64,000 nt of DNA from JBAYNW01 sp041678605 (GCA_041678605.1 JBAYNW010000004.1:1-64000), one strand, 5' to 3'; positions 33,338-42,439 are shown, counted from the stretch's first letter. A program made the numbers and translations. The notes: generated by a model not told the origin, from the sequence alone.

Positions 33338-33463
33338 AAGGCAGACATAAATTTGACAACTTAATAAAAATACCGCTTTGGTCTGTTTTGCTTTAGTGAT
33401 TGGGTCAGTGTGTGAAAAGTCTTTTTGCTTACTTTTTCTTCAGAAAAAGTGAGCCTCGGTGGC
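33338..33463. repeat. Upstream copy of the 126-bp tRNA-Leu flank duplication
   Basis: This copy matches 33636-33761 with about two substitutions and a period of 298 bases. It ends with GCCTCGGTGGC, the first 11 bases of tRNA-Leu, then diverges. Between the copies an inverted fragment of tRNA-Leu (33609-33639) contains the perfect palindrome TAGACGCACGCGTCTA. The block between, 33464-33608, holds no gene. Confidence 0.85.
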
Positions 33464-33635
33464 AAGGACTCCGCTTTTTTTGATTGAGCGGATTGCGAGC
33501 AGAGGGCGAAGGTCTTTTGTTTGGAAGAAACAAAGTTTCTGAAAACAAAAACCGAAGACCCGTTTAATGCGAGCAACCAAGCAGTATCAAAAAAAGAAGG
33601 AGGGAGTGTAGACGCACGCGTCTAGCTATTCCGCC

Positions 33636-33761
33636 AAGGCAGACATAAATTTGACAACTTAATAAAAATACCGCTTTGGTCTGTTTTGCTTCAGTGATTG
33701 GGCCAGTGTGTGAAAAGTCTTTTTGCTTACTTTTTCTTCAGAAAAAGTGAGCCTCGGTGGC
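33636..33761. repeat. Downstream copy of the tRNA-Leu flank duplication
   Basis: This is the second copy of the 126-bp unit and leads directly into the intact tRNA-Leu. A small hairpin, CTTTTTC-TTCA-GAAAAAG, lies just before the tRNA in both copies. Confidence 0.85.
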
Positions 33762-33837
33762 GGAATAGGTAGACGCGTTGGACTTAAAATCCAATTGGGT
33801 TAATTACCCAGTGCCGGTTCAAGTCCGGCCCGAGGCA
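33751..33837 (+). tRNA. tRNA-Leu (anticodon TAA)
   Basis: This is an 87-nt class II tRNA with acceptor GCCTCGG pairing with CCGAGGC, discriminator A, and D-loop sequence GGTAGACGCG. The anticodon loop CTTAAAA gives TAA, a long variable arm (GGGTTAATTACCC) is present, and the T-arm contains GGTTCAAGTCC. CCA is not encoded. A terminator follows. Confidence 0.95.
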
Positions 33838-33845
33838 ATTTTAAA

Positions 33846-33872
33846 GGGGTTGTTTTAACAGCCCCTTTTTTT
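33846..33872 (+). terminator. Terminator of tRNA-Leu
   Basis: GGGGTTGTT and AACAGCCCC pair around a TT loop and are followed directly by seven to eight T residues, a classic intrinsic terminator nine bases after the tRNA. Confidence 0.9.
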
Positions 33873-33995
33873 ATGCTTTATTGTAACAAATTATTTACAA
33901 AACCGCATCAGGGTAGCAAATTATTTTTTTACGCTTTTTATAGCACATGTATTGAAAAATTTTAAGTTAACAACTAAAAAGAAAGGACTAAAAAA

Positions 33996-34463
33996 ATGAG
34001 AGTACAAAGTATTAACGGGAACAATTACCAAACCGCCCACAAAAACCAACCGTCGTTTGAGGCTATCTCCAAAATAAGTACACCGGTTAAAAAATTTGCT
34101 GCAAAAAGCGATAGAGCGACAGATACCCTCGTTAGTATTATAAACTTTATTGGTGAAGCATCCTTTAGCGGAAATTATGAACTGCTGACTGTGATGGTTA
34201 AAGCAAGTAAAAAAGCTAAGGGTGCCTTAAAAATACAAGCACAATACGGTGATTTTAAAGGGGCATGTAAAGAAGCCTCTTTTGAGAGCAAAATTAATGA
34301 TACAAAAACAATAATTGACGATGCAATTTCAAGCATTGAAAAAAACAGGGCTTATGTCAAGATTTTTAAGGAAGTAAGACTGACTAAAATAGAGCGAGCT
34401 ATTAAATCGGCAAATGACTCAGACGTCAACAGGCTAGCACTTAAAAACCTTCAAGAATATTAA
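33996..34463 (+). CDS. Hypothetical protein with MRVQSI N-terminus
   Basis: This is a 155-residue basic, helical protein without a recognised domain. It starts MRVQSINGNNYQTAHKNQPS, followed by FEAISKI. This Asn/Gln-rich, NQPSFEA-type start is one I associate with small lineage-specific proteins of gut Melainabacteria (from memory), and MKIQSF at 5904 is similar. Residues of about 40-150 are probably all helical. AAAGGA precedes the ATG. The function is unknown. Confidence 0.65.
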   Translation: MRVQSINGNNYQTAHKNQPSFEAISKISTPVKKFAAKSDRATDTLVSIINFIGEASFSGNYELLTVMVKASKKAKGALKIQAQYGDFKGACKEASFESKINDTKTIIDDAISSIEKNRAYVKIFKEVRLTKIERAIKSANDSDVNRLALKNLQEY

Positions 34464-34481
34464 TAGCAGAATAGCTTAGCT

Positions 34482-35921
34482 TCATTTATTAACTGTTTCC
34501 GCCTCTATCGGGTTACTGGCGACGGGCTTATTGCTGTTGCTGTTTAACCTTTCCAGTGCTGCTTTTTCCCTCGCTTTATTCCATAAGAAATAAACAGGCA
34601 AACCCGCAAGGGTGATTAAAAGCCCCGGAAGGGTAAATTCAGGTTTATACACGGCCAAGCATCCGATTATGTAAGTTGAAATGACTATAAACGACACTGC
34701 GAAAAAGCTGTTTACTCTCAGGTTCTTATCGGTATTAGGGAATTTTTTCCTGTATATAAATATCCCGACCATCGTTATTACGTAGAAAATCAGCGAAGCA
34801 AAGATTACAAAATCCAAAAGCTGTGTGTAATTTCCCCAAAGAATCAAGGCTGAAATCCATGCACATTGAAACCAAAGTGAGTTGACCGGAACTTTCGTTT
34901 TTCTGTTAATAACGGCCAAACTTCTAAAGAATAATCTGTCTTTTGCCATCTTATAATAAACTCTGGCACCCGCCATAACCATTCCGTTTGCACATCCGAA
35001 TGCTGAAATCATAATGATAACGGCAATTACTTTTTTCCCTATTATTCCAAAGATTTCGCTCATAGAAACGGCAGCAACAATATCCTCCGGAGCGGTTTGT
35101 ATTGCGGCAATCGGCGTCGAAATTACGTAAATTATGTTAATCAAAACGTACAATGACACAACCAGACCTACACCGTAGGCAAGTGCTTTTTTAACATTTT
35201 TTTCAGGTTCTTTGATTTCACCGGCAATAAATGTTATGTTATTCCAGCTGATTGAAGCAAACAATGCCCCCACCGTTGCGGTAGAAACTGTTGCTATGTC
35301 TGAAAAATGAAACGAGAAAGTTTGCAGGGCGAAATTCGCCTGAATTATGTCCCAGTTTAGTCCGAAGATAACTCCGCACAAAATAATCGCAGCTATTGAA
35401 AGCAATTTGGTGACCGTAAACAAGTTTTGGGTAATTATACCGTATTCTATTCCTTTAGAATTAATATATGTCAGCAAAAGGACTGTTAGCAGGCCAAAAA
35501 GCTGTTGAGTCGATAAATGAACCGCACCAATTTGGAATAACATGTTATGAGAGCTTATGGCAGGGATTAAAAGTCCTGTAAATTTTGCGAATGCAACACA
35601 AATGGCTGCTATAGTGCCGGCCTGAATTACTAAAAACAAGGTCCAGCCGAATAAAAATGCCACTTTGTCGTTGTATATCTTTTTGAGATACATATATTGG
35701 CCGCCTTCATCAGGTATGTTTGCAGCCAATTCTCCGTAGGCAATAGCCCCGCAAAAAGATACGAACCCTGCCAAAATCCAAACCGCCAAAAGCAAAACTG
35801 CCGAATGGACCTGTCTTGAAATATCTGCGGAAACAAGAAAAATTCCGCAGCCAATCATTGAGCCCGCTACCATTGAAATAGAGTCAGGCAAAGACAACGT
35901 TCGTTTTAGTTCATCACTCAT
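34482..35921 (-). CDS. APC-family amino acid permease
   Basis: This is a 479-residue inner-membrane transporter of the amino acid-polyamine-organocation superfamily with about 12 helices. The first helix carries the unwound-helix signature SMVAGSMIGCGIFLVSADI near residue 16-34. GELAANIPDEGGQYMYLKKI near 66 is also typical of this superfamily. ITFIAGEIKEPEKNVKKALAYG near 228 is the conserved helix 6/7 region. The substrate cannot be told. It is a single gene, with an imperfect ribosome-binding site AAGGAAATTAG. Confidence 0.9.
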   Translation of the reverse strand: MSDELKRTLSLPDSISMVAGSMIGCGIFLVSADISRQVHSAVLLLAVWILAGFVSFCGAIAYGELAANIPDEGGQYMYLKKIYNDKVAFLFGWTLFLVIQAGTIAAICVAFAKFTGLLIPAISSHNMLFQIGAVHLSTQQLFGLLTVLLLTYINSKGIEYGIITQNLFTVTKLLSIAAIILCGVIFGLNWDIIQANFALQTFSFHFSDIATVSTATVGALFASISWNNITFIAGEIKEPEKNVKKALAYGVGLVVSLYVLINIIYVISTPIAAIQTAPEDIVAAVSMSEIFGIIGKKVIAVIIMISAFGCANGMVMAGARVYYKMAKDRLFFRSLAVINRKTKVPVNSLWFQCAWISALILWGNYTQLLDFVIFASLIFYVITMVGIFIYRKKFPNTDKNLRVNSFFAVSFIVISTYIIGCLAVYKPEFTLPGLLITLAGLPVYFLWNKAREKAALERLNSNSNKPVASNPIEAETVNK

Positions 35922-36077
35922 CTAATTTCCTTCCCGATGAAAAATTCAACATGGATTCGCTAGTGTGGGGAAAAAGTCCTTACTTAAAGATTTTAATTTA
36001 AACAAAAAATCTTGTAAAGAGCAACGTAAATATCTCTTAACTTTTCGAGGGAAGAAAAATGAGTAGATAATTATTAT

Positions 36078-38552
36078 TTACTTAGCAGCCCCTTCTTTTT
36101 TCTTAGAGGCTTTTGCTTTTTCAAATGCGATTTTGCCGTCTTCCATCTTCAAAACGATAGTTTCACCAGCCGAATATTTATTTGTAAGGATTTCTTCGGC
36201 GAGAATATCTTCGATTTTCTTCTGGATTAATCTTCTTAAAGGTCTTGCACCATAAGTTTCAGAGTATCCGTCTTTCGCCAGATAATCCTTGACCTCGTCG
36301 GTTACTTCAATAGACAATTCCCTCTCTTCCAGACGTTTAAACAAATCCTTGAGCATCAAGTCAACAATCTGCCTGATTTCTTCTTTGGAAAGATGAGAGA
36401 ATACGATTATGTCGTCAATCCTGTTCAGGAATTCAGGACGGAACGCTTTTTTAAGTTCGTCCATAACGGTATCTTTCAGTTTTTCATATTTGTCTTTCTT
36501 CTCATCCTGAGCGGTTGAAAATCCGAGCTTGGATTGAGAAGCAATCATGCTCGCACCGACGTTTGAAGTCATTATAATCACGGTATTCTTGAAATTAACA
36601 TGCCTTCCTTTAGAATCGGTCAATCTGCCGTCATCCAAAATTTGGAGCATAACATTGAACACGTCAGGGTGTGCCTTTTCGATTTCGTCAAAAAGAATAA
36701 CCGAATAAGGTTTTTTGCGAACGATTTCCGATAAATGTCCGCCGTCATCATATCCGACGTATCCCGGAGGTGAACCGATAAGTTTTGCGGTTGAATGTTT
36801 TTCCATAAATTCTGACATGTCGACCCTTATCATATTGTCTTCAGAGCCGAACATTGCTTCCGCAAGTGCTTTCGCTAATTCTGTTTTACCGACACCGGTC
36901 GGACCTGAGAAAATAAAGCTTCCGATTGGCCGGTTAGGCGACTTTAAGCCTACCCTTGCACGTCTTATTGCCTTTGATATTGAAACAACAGCCTCTCCTT
37001 GACCGATAACTCTTTGGTGAAGTGTGTCTTCAAGCTTTAAAAGCCTGTCGCTTTCGCCTTCGGTAAGTTTTGTGACAGGAATTTTCGTCATAATCGAAAT
37101 TACTTCGGCAATTTGTTCCTCTGTTACGGTTGGCTTGTTCGCTTCGTGTTCTTCACGCCATTTTGCAGACATTTCACGAATTTTGTCTTTCATTTCAGCC
37201 TCATCGTCACGAAGCTGAGATGCTTTTTCAAATTCCTGATTTCTGATTGCATCTTCTTTCTCTTTAATCAACGCACGAAGCTCTTTGTCAAGTTCTTTCC
37301 CCTCAGGAGAAAGCGAACTTACTTGAAGTCTGACTTTTGAACTTGCTTCATCAAGCACATCAATCGCTTTATCCGGCAAAAATCTGTCGGTAATATATTT
37401 ATGAGAAAGTTTTGTTGCCGCAATAATCGCTTCATCCGATATATTCAACTTATGGTGGTCTTCGTATTTTGAACGAAGTCCTTTAATAATTTCAATTGTT
37501 TCTTCGATAGAAGGTTCTTCGATTATAACAGGTTGAAAACGCCTTTCAAGTGCAGCGTCTTTTTCCACGTATTTTCTGTATTCGTCAAGTGTTGTCGCAC
37601 CGATAACCTGAATTTCGCCTCTGGACAATGCCGGCTTAAGAATATTTGCAGCGTCAATGGCACCCTCTGCGGCACCTGCACCGATAAGCGTATGCAATTC
37701 ATCAATTACGAGAATTACGTTGCCCGCCTGCCTGATTTCATCCATAATCTTCTTGAGGCGTTCCTCAAATTCGCCACGGTATTTAGTTCCTGCAACCAGA
37801 AGCCCCATGTCAAGCTGAATTATTTTTTTGCCGTCAAGAATATCAGGCACTTCCGCATTAACAATTCTTATTGCAAGCCCCTCGGCTACGGCAGTTTTAC
37901 CGACACCCGGTTCGCCAAGCAGTACGGGGTTATTTTTTGTCCTTCTTGCGAGAATTTGTATAACCCGCTCAATTTCCTTTTCTCTGCCGATAACAGGGTC
38001 CAGCCTAAGTTCTTGAGCAGCTAAAGTCAAATCCATTCCGAATTCATCAAGACTCGGAGTTTTAGCTTTTGAAGAAGATGTTCCAGCCCCCGCTCCCGAA
38101 GAAACGGCTTGAGGCTTGCTTTCGCCGAGCATTTTTACAACATTGCTTCTTATTTTATTCAAATCAACGCCTAAATTTTCCAAAACACGTGCGGCAACGC
38201 CTTCACCTTCTCTTATTAACCCTAATAAAAGGTGTTCCGTGCCGATATAATTATGTCCTAGCTGTCTTGCTTCGTCCCATGAGAGTTCCAAAACCCTCTT
38301 TGCACGTGGGGTAAAAGGAATTTCCACCGCCACGAAACCGGAGCCTCTGCCGATAATTTTTTCGACTTCAACCCTTGCATCCTTGAGGTTAACCCCCATT
38401 GACTTGAGCGTCTTTGCAGCAACGCCGGTTCCTTCGCCGATAAGTCCCAGCAAAACCTGCTCGGTACCGACAAAATTGTGACCCAGCCTTCTGGCTTCTT
38501 CCTGTGCCAGCATTATAACTTTTATTGCTTTTTCCGTAAAACGTTCAAACAT
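36078..38552 (-). CDS. clpC: ATP-dependent Clp protease ATP-binding subunit ClpC
   Basis: ClpC is the AAA+ unfoldase that feeds substrates to ClpP. The 824-residue protein has two Clp_N repeats (1-145, both with LGHN[FY][VI]GTE), AAA1 with Walker A GEPGVGKTAVAEG near 215, and a UVR-type motif (LRDDEAEMKDKI) near 450, which marks ClpC and not ClpB. AAA2 with GPTGVGKTELAKA follows near 550, then a C-terminal D2-small domain. ClpC is typical of Firmicutes and cyanobacteria. No adaptor genes (mcsA/B, ctsR) are adjacent. All ATPase motifs are intact. Confidence 0.96.
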   Translation of the reverse strand: MFERFTEKAIKVIMLAQEEARRLGHNFVGTEQVLLGLIGEGTGVAAKTLKSMGVNLKDARVEVEKIIGRGSGFVAVEIPFTPRAKRVLELSWDEARQLGHNYIGTEHLLLGLIREGEGVAARVLENLGVDLNKIRSNVVKMLGESKPQAVSSGAGAGTSSSKAKTPSLDEFGMDLTLAAQELRLDPVIGREKEIERVIQILARRTKNNPVLLGEPGVGKTAVAEGLAIRIVNAEVPDILDGKKIIQLDMGLLVAGTKYRGEFEERLKKIMDEIRQAGNVILVIDELHTLIGAGAAEGAIDAANILKPALSRGEIQVIGATTLDEYRKYVEKDAALERRFQPVIIEEPSIEETIEIIKGLRSKYEDHHKLNISDEAIIAATKLSHKYITDRFLPDKAIDVLDEASSKVRLQVSSLSPEGKELDKELRALIKEKEDAIRNQEFEKASQLRDDEAEMKDKIREMSAKWREEHEANKPTVTEEQIAEVISIMTKIPVTKLTEGESDRLLKLEDTLHQRVIGQGEAVVSISKAIRRARVGLKSPNRPIGSFIFSGPTGVGKTELAKALAEAMFGSEDNMIRVDMSEFMEKHSTAKLIGSPPGYVGYDDGGHLSEIVRKKPYSVILFDEIEKAHPDVFNVMLQILDDGRLTDSKGRHVNFKNTVIIMTSNVGASMIASQSKLGFSTAQDEKKDKYEKLKDTVMDELKKAFRPEFLNRIDDIIVFSHLSKEEIRQIVDLMLKDLFKRLEERELSIEVTDEVKDYLAKDGYSETYGARPLRRLIQKKIEDILAEEILTNKYSAGETIVLKMEDGKIAFEKAKASKKKEGAAK

Positions 38553-38788
38553 GTCAGCTCCTATTCTTATTATCTAGCAATATGATACCCGAAAACGAAA
38601 AAAAAGGCAATAGGAAGAGAAAAAGGGAAACGGGAAAAGAAAAGTTTTAATTTTTTTTGTTGCACTTAATCACTTAATCACCCAGTCACTTAATAACTTC
38701 GTAAAAAGCCTTTCAACCTTTCAACCTTTCGACCGTTCCCTCTTTCCCGTTTTACTGTTTTTTTCATTTACGGTATAATTATTACAAG
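38553..38788. repeat. Composite of short-period repeats between clpC and nadE
   Basis: Within this 236-base divergent region lie a purine tract (AAAAGGGAAACGGGAAAAG near 38627), CACTTAATCACTTAATCACC, TTCAACCTTTCAACCTTTCG and an inverted copy of the first tract (TCCCTCTTTCCCGTTTTAC) near 38737. The first and last words are inverted, so the whole can fold back. No gene is present. The nadE -10 box TATAAT is at 38774-38779. Confidence 0.65.
38774..38779 (+). promoter_or_regulatory. -10 box of nadE
   Basis: TATAAT ends nine bases before the nadE ATG, and there is no Shine-Dalgarno, so at most a few leader bases are expected. Confidence 0.5.
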
Positions 38789-40708
38789 ATGAATTTGAAT
38801 ACAAATATTAAAAAATTTGACAAAAACACTAACGGCAACATTATCATGGCACAGCTTAATCCGCTTCCCGGCAATGTTGAAGAAAATGCTAAAAAAGTCA
38901 TTAAATGTATAAAATCTGCCCAAGAAGCCGGAGCCGACCTTGTGGTTTTCTCTGAGCTGACACTTATGGGTTATCCGATTATGGATACAATTGACAGGCA
39001 TCCTGTGATTGTTGAGGAAAACATCAAATGGTTAAAGAAAATTGCGAAACAAACAAGCACAACCCATGCGATTGTTGGGTTTGTAGAGCCGAGGAACGGT
39101 GAAATTGTCGGTAAACGCTATTACAACGCTGTTGCAATTTTAGGTATGGGCAAAATTCAGGCAATTGTGCGAAAAAGCCTGTTACCGACATATTCTGAGT
39201 TTAACGATTACAGATATTTTGAACCCTCTCCCGTCGTCGGTTGCCAACCTGCGGATGATTTAGGGAATTTTGGTGCCGATAAAATAATTAAAAATAACGG
39301 CTTGATTGAAATAAACGGTCTTAAATATGCAATCGTAATTTGTGAGGACGGTTGGAATGATAAGGATTTTTTCACAAATCCGCTGTATCCGTTTGACCCT
39401 GTGGAAATTCTGGTGAAGCAAACTCCCGACGTAATTGTCAATTGCTCATCTTCTCCTACCAGAAGCAGAAAAGAGCAATTGAAACACAATATGCTGTCAT
39501 TTGTCGCCAAAAAATATTCGATTCCGATTGTTTATGTCAATCAGGTCGGGGCGATTGACGATATTTCTTTTGACGGTTCAAGCAGAGTTTACAATGCTCA
39601 GGGTGAATTAATCGCCCGTGCAAAATCTTTTGAAGAAGATTTCGCTCAGGTAAATATAAAAACCGGCGGACAAATTGAGCCGTTGACCCGTGGTTTGGAA
39701 AAAACACTGGCAGAACAAAAGGTTTTTTCGCTTGATTATGAGCCTGATTTGGAGAGAATTTACAAAACAATAATTCAGGGAATTAGAGATTATTTCAGGA
39801 AAAACGGCCTAAAGCGTGCCGTTTTGGGACTATCTGGCGGACTTGATTCTTCCGTCTCGGCAGTTTTGCTGGCGGATGCTCTGGGGGCGGAAAACGTTTT
39901 CGGTGTTAGTATGCCGTCTGTAATTACCAGTAAAGAAAGTCACAATGACGCTCAAGAGTTGGCTCAAAATTTGGGGATAAACTTCGCAATTGCACCGATA
40001 AAAGAAATGGTCAAAACAATCAACGAACAACTTGAACCTCTATTTGACAGAGTTTTTGCAGATTGGGGAGATTGCCGGTACAGCAAATCTTACGTTAATG
40101 ACAATGTACAGGCCCGCTCCCGTGCAACTTTATTATGGGGAATTTCAAACGAATTTTGTGCAACAATTCCGATTGCGACGTCAGATAAATCAGAACTTTA
40201 CATGGGTTATGCAACCATAAATGGCGATATGTCAGGCGGATTTGCTCCTATTGCGGACGTTCCGAAAACAAAGCTTTTTGCACTCGCACGCTGGCTTAAT
40301 AAGAAAGGGAACAGGGAACAGGAAACAGAAAATGTAATTCCTGAATCAATTATTTTAAAACCGCCGGGGGCAGAACTTGCTATTAACCCCGAAACGGGCA
40401 AACCGCTGAAGGCCGAAGAAGCACTTATGCCTTATGAATTTTTGGATGAAGTGATTTGGAGAATTGAAAATAAACACGAAAGCTATCAGGATATGATAAA
40501 TTCAACTTTTTTATACGAAACGAAACACAAAGTTACGCCTGAACGGAAAAAAGAATGGCTGGACAAATTTTATAAACGTATGTCCGCAGCTTTGTTTAAA
40601 TGGTCAATTTTGCCGCCTTCCGTGATTGTCGAAGGGCGTTCAATTAACAAAAACGATTACCGCCAGCCGATAACGTCCGGAGGAATTGATTATAAAGGCG
40701 AGCCTTAG
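38789..40708 (+). CDS. nadE: Glutamine-dependent NAD+ synthetase
   Basis: NadE amidates nicotinic-acid adenine dinucleotide to NAD. This 639-residue long form has an N-terminal nitrilase-type glutaminase with Glu in FSELTLMGYP, Lys in RKSLLPTYSEFND and Cys in VICEDGWND. A synthetase domain follows with the P-loop LGLSGGLDSSVSAVLL near residue 347-362. The C-terminal part carries PPSVIVEGRSINKNDYRQPI. Residues of about 504-516 (KKGNREQETEN) come from a purine-rich short repeat and look like an insertion before the VIPESI strand. It has no ribosome-binding site. Confidence 0.94.
   Translation: MNLNTNIKKFDKNTNGNIIMAQLNPLPGNVEENAKKVIKCIKSAQEAGADLVVFSELTLMGYPIMDTIDRHPVIVEENIKWLKKIAKQTSTTHAIVGFVEPRNGEIVGKRYYNAVAILGMGKIQAIVRKSLLPTYSEFNDYRYFEPSPVVGCQPADDLGNFGADKIIKNNGLIEINGLKYAIVICEDGWNDKDFFTNPLYPFDPVEILVKQTPDVIVNCSSSPTRSRKEQLKHNMLSFVAKKYSIPIVYVNQVGAIDDISFDGSSRVYNAQGELIARAKSFEEDFAQVNIKTGGQIEPLTRGLEKTLAEQKVFSLDYEPDLERIYKTIIQGIRDYFRKNGLKRAVLGLSGGLDSSVSAVLLADALGAENVFGVSMPSVITSKESHNDAQELAQNLGINFAIAPIKEMVKTINEQLEPLFDRVFADWGDCRYSKSYVNDNVQARSRATLLWGISNEFCATIPIATSDKSELYMGYATINGDMSGGFAPIADVPKTKLFALARWLNKKGNREQETENVIPESIILKPPGAELAINPETGKPLKAEEALMPYEFLDEVIWRIENKHESYQDMINSTFLYETKHKVTPERKKEWLDKFYKRMSAALFKWSILPPSVIVEGRSINKNDYRQPITSGGIDYKGEP
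40306..40335. repeat. Purine-rich short repeat inside nadE
   Basis: AAGGGAACAGGGAACAGGAA repeats a GGGAACA unit and continues as ACAGAAAA. It is translated in NadE as a charged linker containing GNREQETEN. Similar purine words are found at 8918 and 38611. Confidence 0.6.
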
Positions 40709-40822
40709 CAATGGTTGTAAAAGCACTTATTGTTGATGGACAAAAGAAAAACAAAAAATCCTTAAATACCTAATTTTATTGAATTTTGCCCATCCTACTT
40801 TTTCGCTTAATATTTTTAATGC

Positions 40823-41947
40823 TTACGCACTAACTTTGTTTTTTGATTTTTCAATACAAGAAATCAAAGTATCCGCAACCGTTTTCTGTTCTTCGGCAGT
40901 AAGTTCAGGGAACATTGGTAAAGAAACAACGAGTTTTGTGTCTTCTTCGGTTTTTGGCAAGGCACCCTCTTTTACTCCCAAATAAGCGTGAACTTTTTGC
41001 AAGTGCAAAGGAACCGGATAATAAAGCATTGCACCGATTCCGGCTTCTTGAAGCATTTTGTGAACTTCATCGCGGTTAGGGATTTTTACCGTGTACTGGT
41101 GGTAAACACAGTACGTATTATCCAATTCTTTTGGAGTTTGAACATCCGCACAGTTTGCAAACAGTTCGTTGTATCTGTAAGCATTTTTACGTCTTTTTTC
41201 ATTCCATTCGTTGATATATTTGAATTTAACTCTCAAAATAGCGGCCTGAACTTCATCAAGACGGCTGTTAACTCCGATTTCGTCATGATAATAGCGAACG
41301 GCTCCGCCGTGATTTCTCAAGGCAAGAACCCTGTCTTTAATTTCCTGTGAATTGGTGGTTAAAAGTCCGCCATCGCCCATTGCCCCGAGGTTTTTTGTCG
41401 GGAAGAAGCTGAAGCATCCGATGTCGCCGAAAGAACCTACCATCTGTCCGCCGATTTTTGCACCGATTGCCTGACAGCAGTCTTCTATCACAAATAAATT
41501 ATGTCGTTTGGCGATATCCATAATCATTTTCATATCCGCAGGCTGACCGTATAAATGGACCGGAATAATTGCCTTTGTTTTTGGCGTAATCGCATTTTCT
41601 ATTTTTTGAGCATCAAGATTGAAATTGTCAGAATCAATGTCTACAAAAACCGGTTTTGCACCGACAATTCCGATGGCTTCGGTTGTGGCAACAAACGTGA
41701 ATGCTGTTGTGATAACTTCATCCCCCGCTCCTATGTCTAAAGCTCTTAGTGCCAAATGAAGTGCGTCCGTTCCCGAATTAAGTGCAACGGCATGCTTGAC
41801 ACCGACATATTGAGAAAGTTCCGCTTCCAATGCTTTGTTATGTTGCCCTAAAATGTAAGAGCCGGAACGCAGTACTTCCACGACTTCCTTTTCAATCTCG
41901 TTGCCGATTTGGCTGTATTGACGTTTTAAATCTAAAATAGGTATCAT
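40823..41947 (-). CDS. DegT/DnrJ/EryC1/StrS-family aminotransferase
   Basis: This is a 374-residue PLP-dependent aminotransferase of nucleotide-sugar metabolism. The family start is MIPILDLKRQYSQIG. HAVALNSGTDALHLALRAL near 50-68 binds PLP phosphate, VIEDCCQAIGAK near 145 holds the Asp, and FSFFPTKNLGAMGDGG near 180 holds the cofactor Lys. RLDEVQAAILRVK follows near 222. Such enzymes make amino sugars for surface glycans. ATG 41947 has GAGGAG upstream. No other sugar genes are adjacent, so the product is unknown. Confidence 0.92.
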   Translation of the reverse strand: MIPILDLKRQYSQIGNEIEKEVVEVLRSGSYILGQHNKALEAELSQYVGVKHAVALNSGTDALHLALRALDIGAGDEVITTAFTFVATTEAIGIVGAKPVFVDIDSDNFNLDAQKIENAITPKTKAIIPVHLYGQPADMKMIMDIAKRHNLFVIEDCCQAIGAKIGGQMVGSFGDIGCFSFFPTKNLGAMGDGGLLTTNSQEIKDRVLALRNHGGAVRYYHDEIGVNSRLDEVQAAILRVKFKYINEWNEKRRKNAYRYNELFANCADVQTPKELDNTYCVYHQYTVKIPNRDEVHKMLQEAGIGAMLYYPVPLHLQKVHAYLGVKEGALPKTEEDTKLVVSLPMFPELTAEEQKTVADTLISCIEKSKNKVSA

Positions 41948-42023
41948 AAATATCTCCTCATTTACTACTTCCACACTTCCAGTTTATCACATGATTAGTG
42001 TGCCTTTATATAAATTTAATACT

Positions 42024-42209
42024 AAAGGGGGCTGTCTAAAAAGTCCCGCTTAACAACTAACGTCATGCCGGAACAAGAAATATCGGCTGTTCATAGAATG
42101 TCCTTAATCCGGCATCTCAAGTGTGAGTTCCCGAATTAAGGACAATTCATTTTAAAGCCGACAATCCGTGTTTCGGGATGACGGAGGGGATTTTTTAGAC
42201 AGTCCCCTT
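42024..42209. repeat. Family A foldback element, full-length copy
   Basis: This element of about 185 bp has terminal inverted repeats: GGGGGCTGTCTAAAAAGTCC on the left and, inverted on the right, GGGGACTGTCTAAAAAATCC. Inside lies a second inverted pair, CGTCATGCCGGAACA and TGTTTCGGGATGACG, and a central hairpin TGTCCTTAAT / ATTAAGGACA, so the whole single strand folds back. There is no open frame. It is a MITE-type element, with partial copies at 1-134 and 49748-49875. Confidence 0.85.
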
Positions 42210-42226
42210 AAAAACCAAGAAAATTA

Positions 42227-42439
42227 TTATCTCAATTTAATTTTAAATGTATTTCCGCTTTTAGCCATTTCGATTTTGTCTTCTCTTGCGAGCCATCCCA
42301 AGCCTAATTCAGCGAAGTTGCCTTTTAAGTCCAACTCTTTTTTCAATTTTGTAAATGTTGATTGACCTTCGTTTTCAGCCAGATAATTGTAAATTTGTCC
42401 CGCTGAAAATCCGATTGATTGTTCCAATGATTCTTGCAT
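42227..42439 (-). CDS. Winged-helix DUF2582-like protein
   Basis: This is a 70-residue protein of the winged-helix type seen in DUF2582: IGFSAGQIYNYLAENEGQST, TKLKKELDLKGNFAELGLGW and LAREDKIEMAKSG fill the three helices and wing. It probably binds DNA or protein. AAGGAGATAATAAAT precedes ATG 42439, so I reject the longer frame from 42520. Its 3' end lies 17 bases from the family A element. Confidence 0.75.
   Translation of the reverse strand: MQESLEQSIGFSAGQIYNYLAENEGQSTFTKLKKELDLKGNFAELGLGWLAREDKIEMAKSGNTFKIKLR

Noticed and set aside
33361..33576. A 71-residue minus-strand frame upstream of tRNA-Leu
   Set aside because: It lies across the duplicated flank and spacer, has no ribosome-binding site, and its composition reflects repeat DNA.
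38700..38740. Possible CRISPR-like array of TTCAACC or CACTTAATC units
   Set aside because: The units are 7-10 bases, without unique spacers of constant length and without cas genes; they are low-complexity tandem words.
40711..40773. A 20-codon frame (MVVKALIVDGQKKNKKSLNT) overlapping the end region of nadE
   Set aside because: It is very short, lacks a ribosome-binding site and resembles no known protein; it may be a remnant, but I cannot support it.
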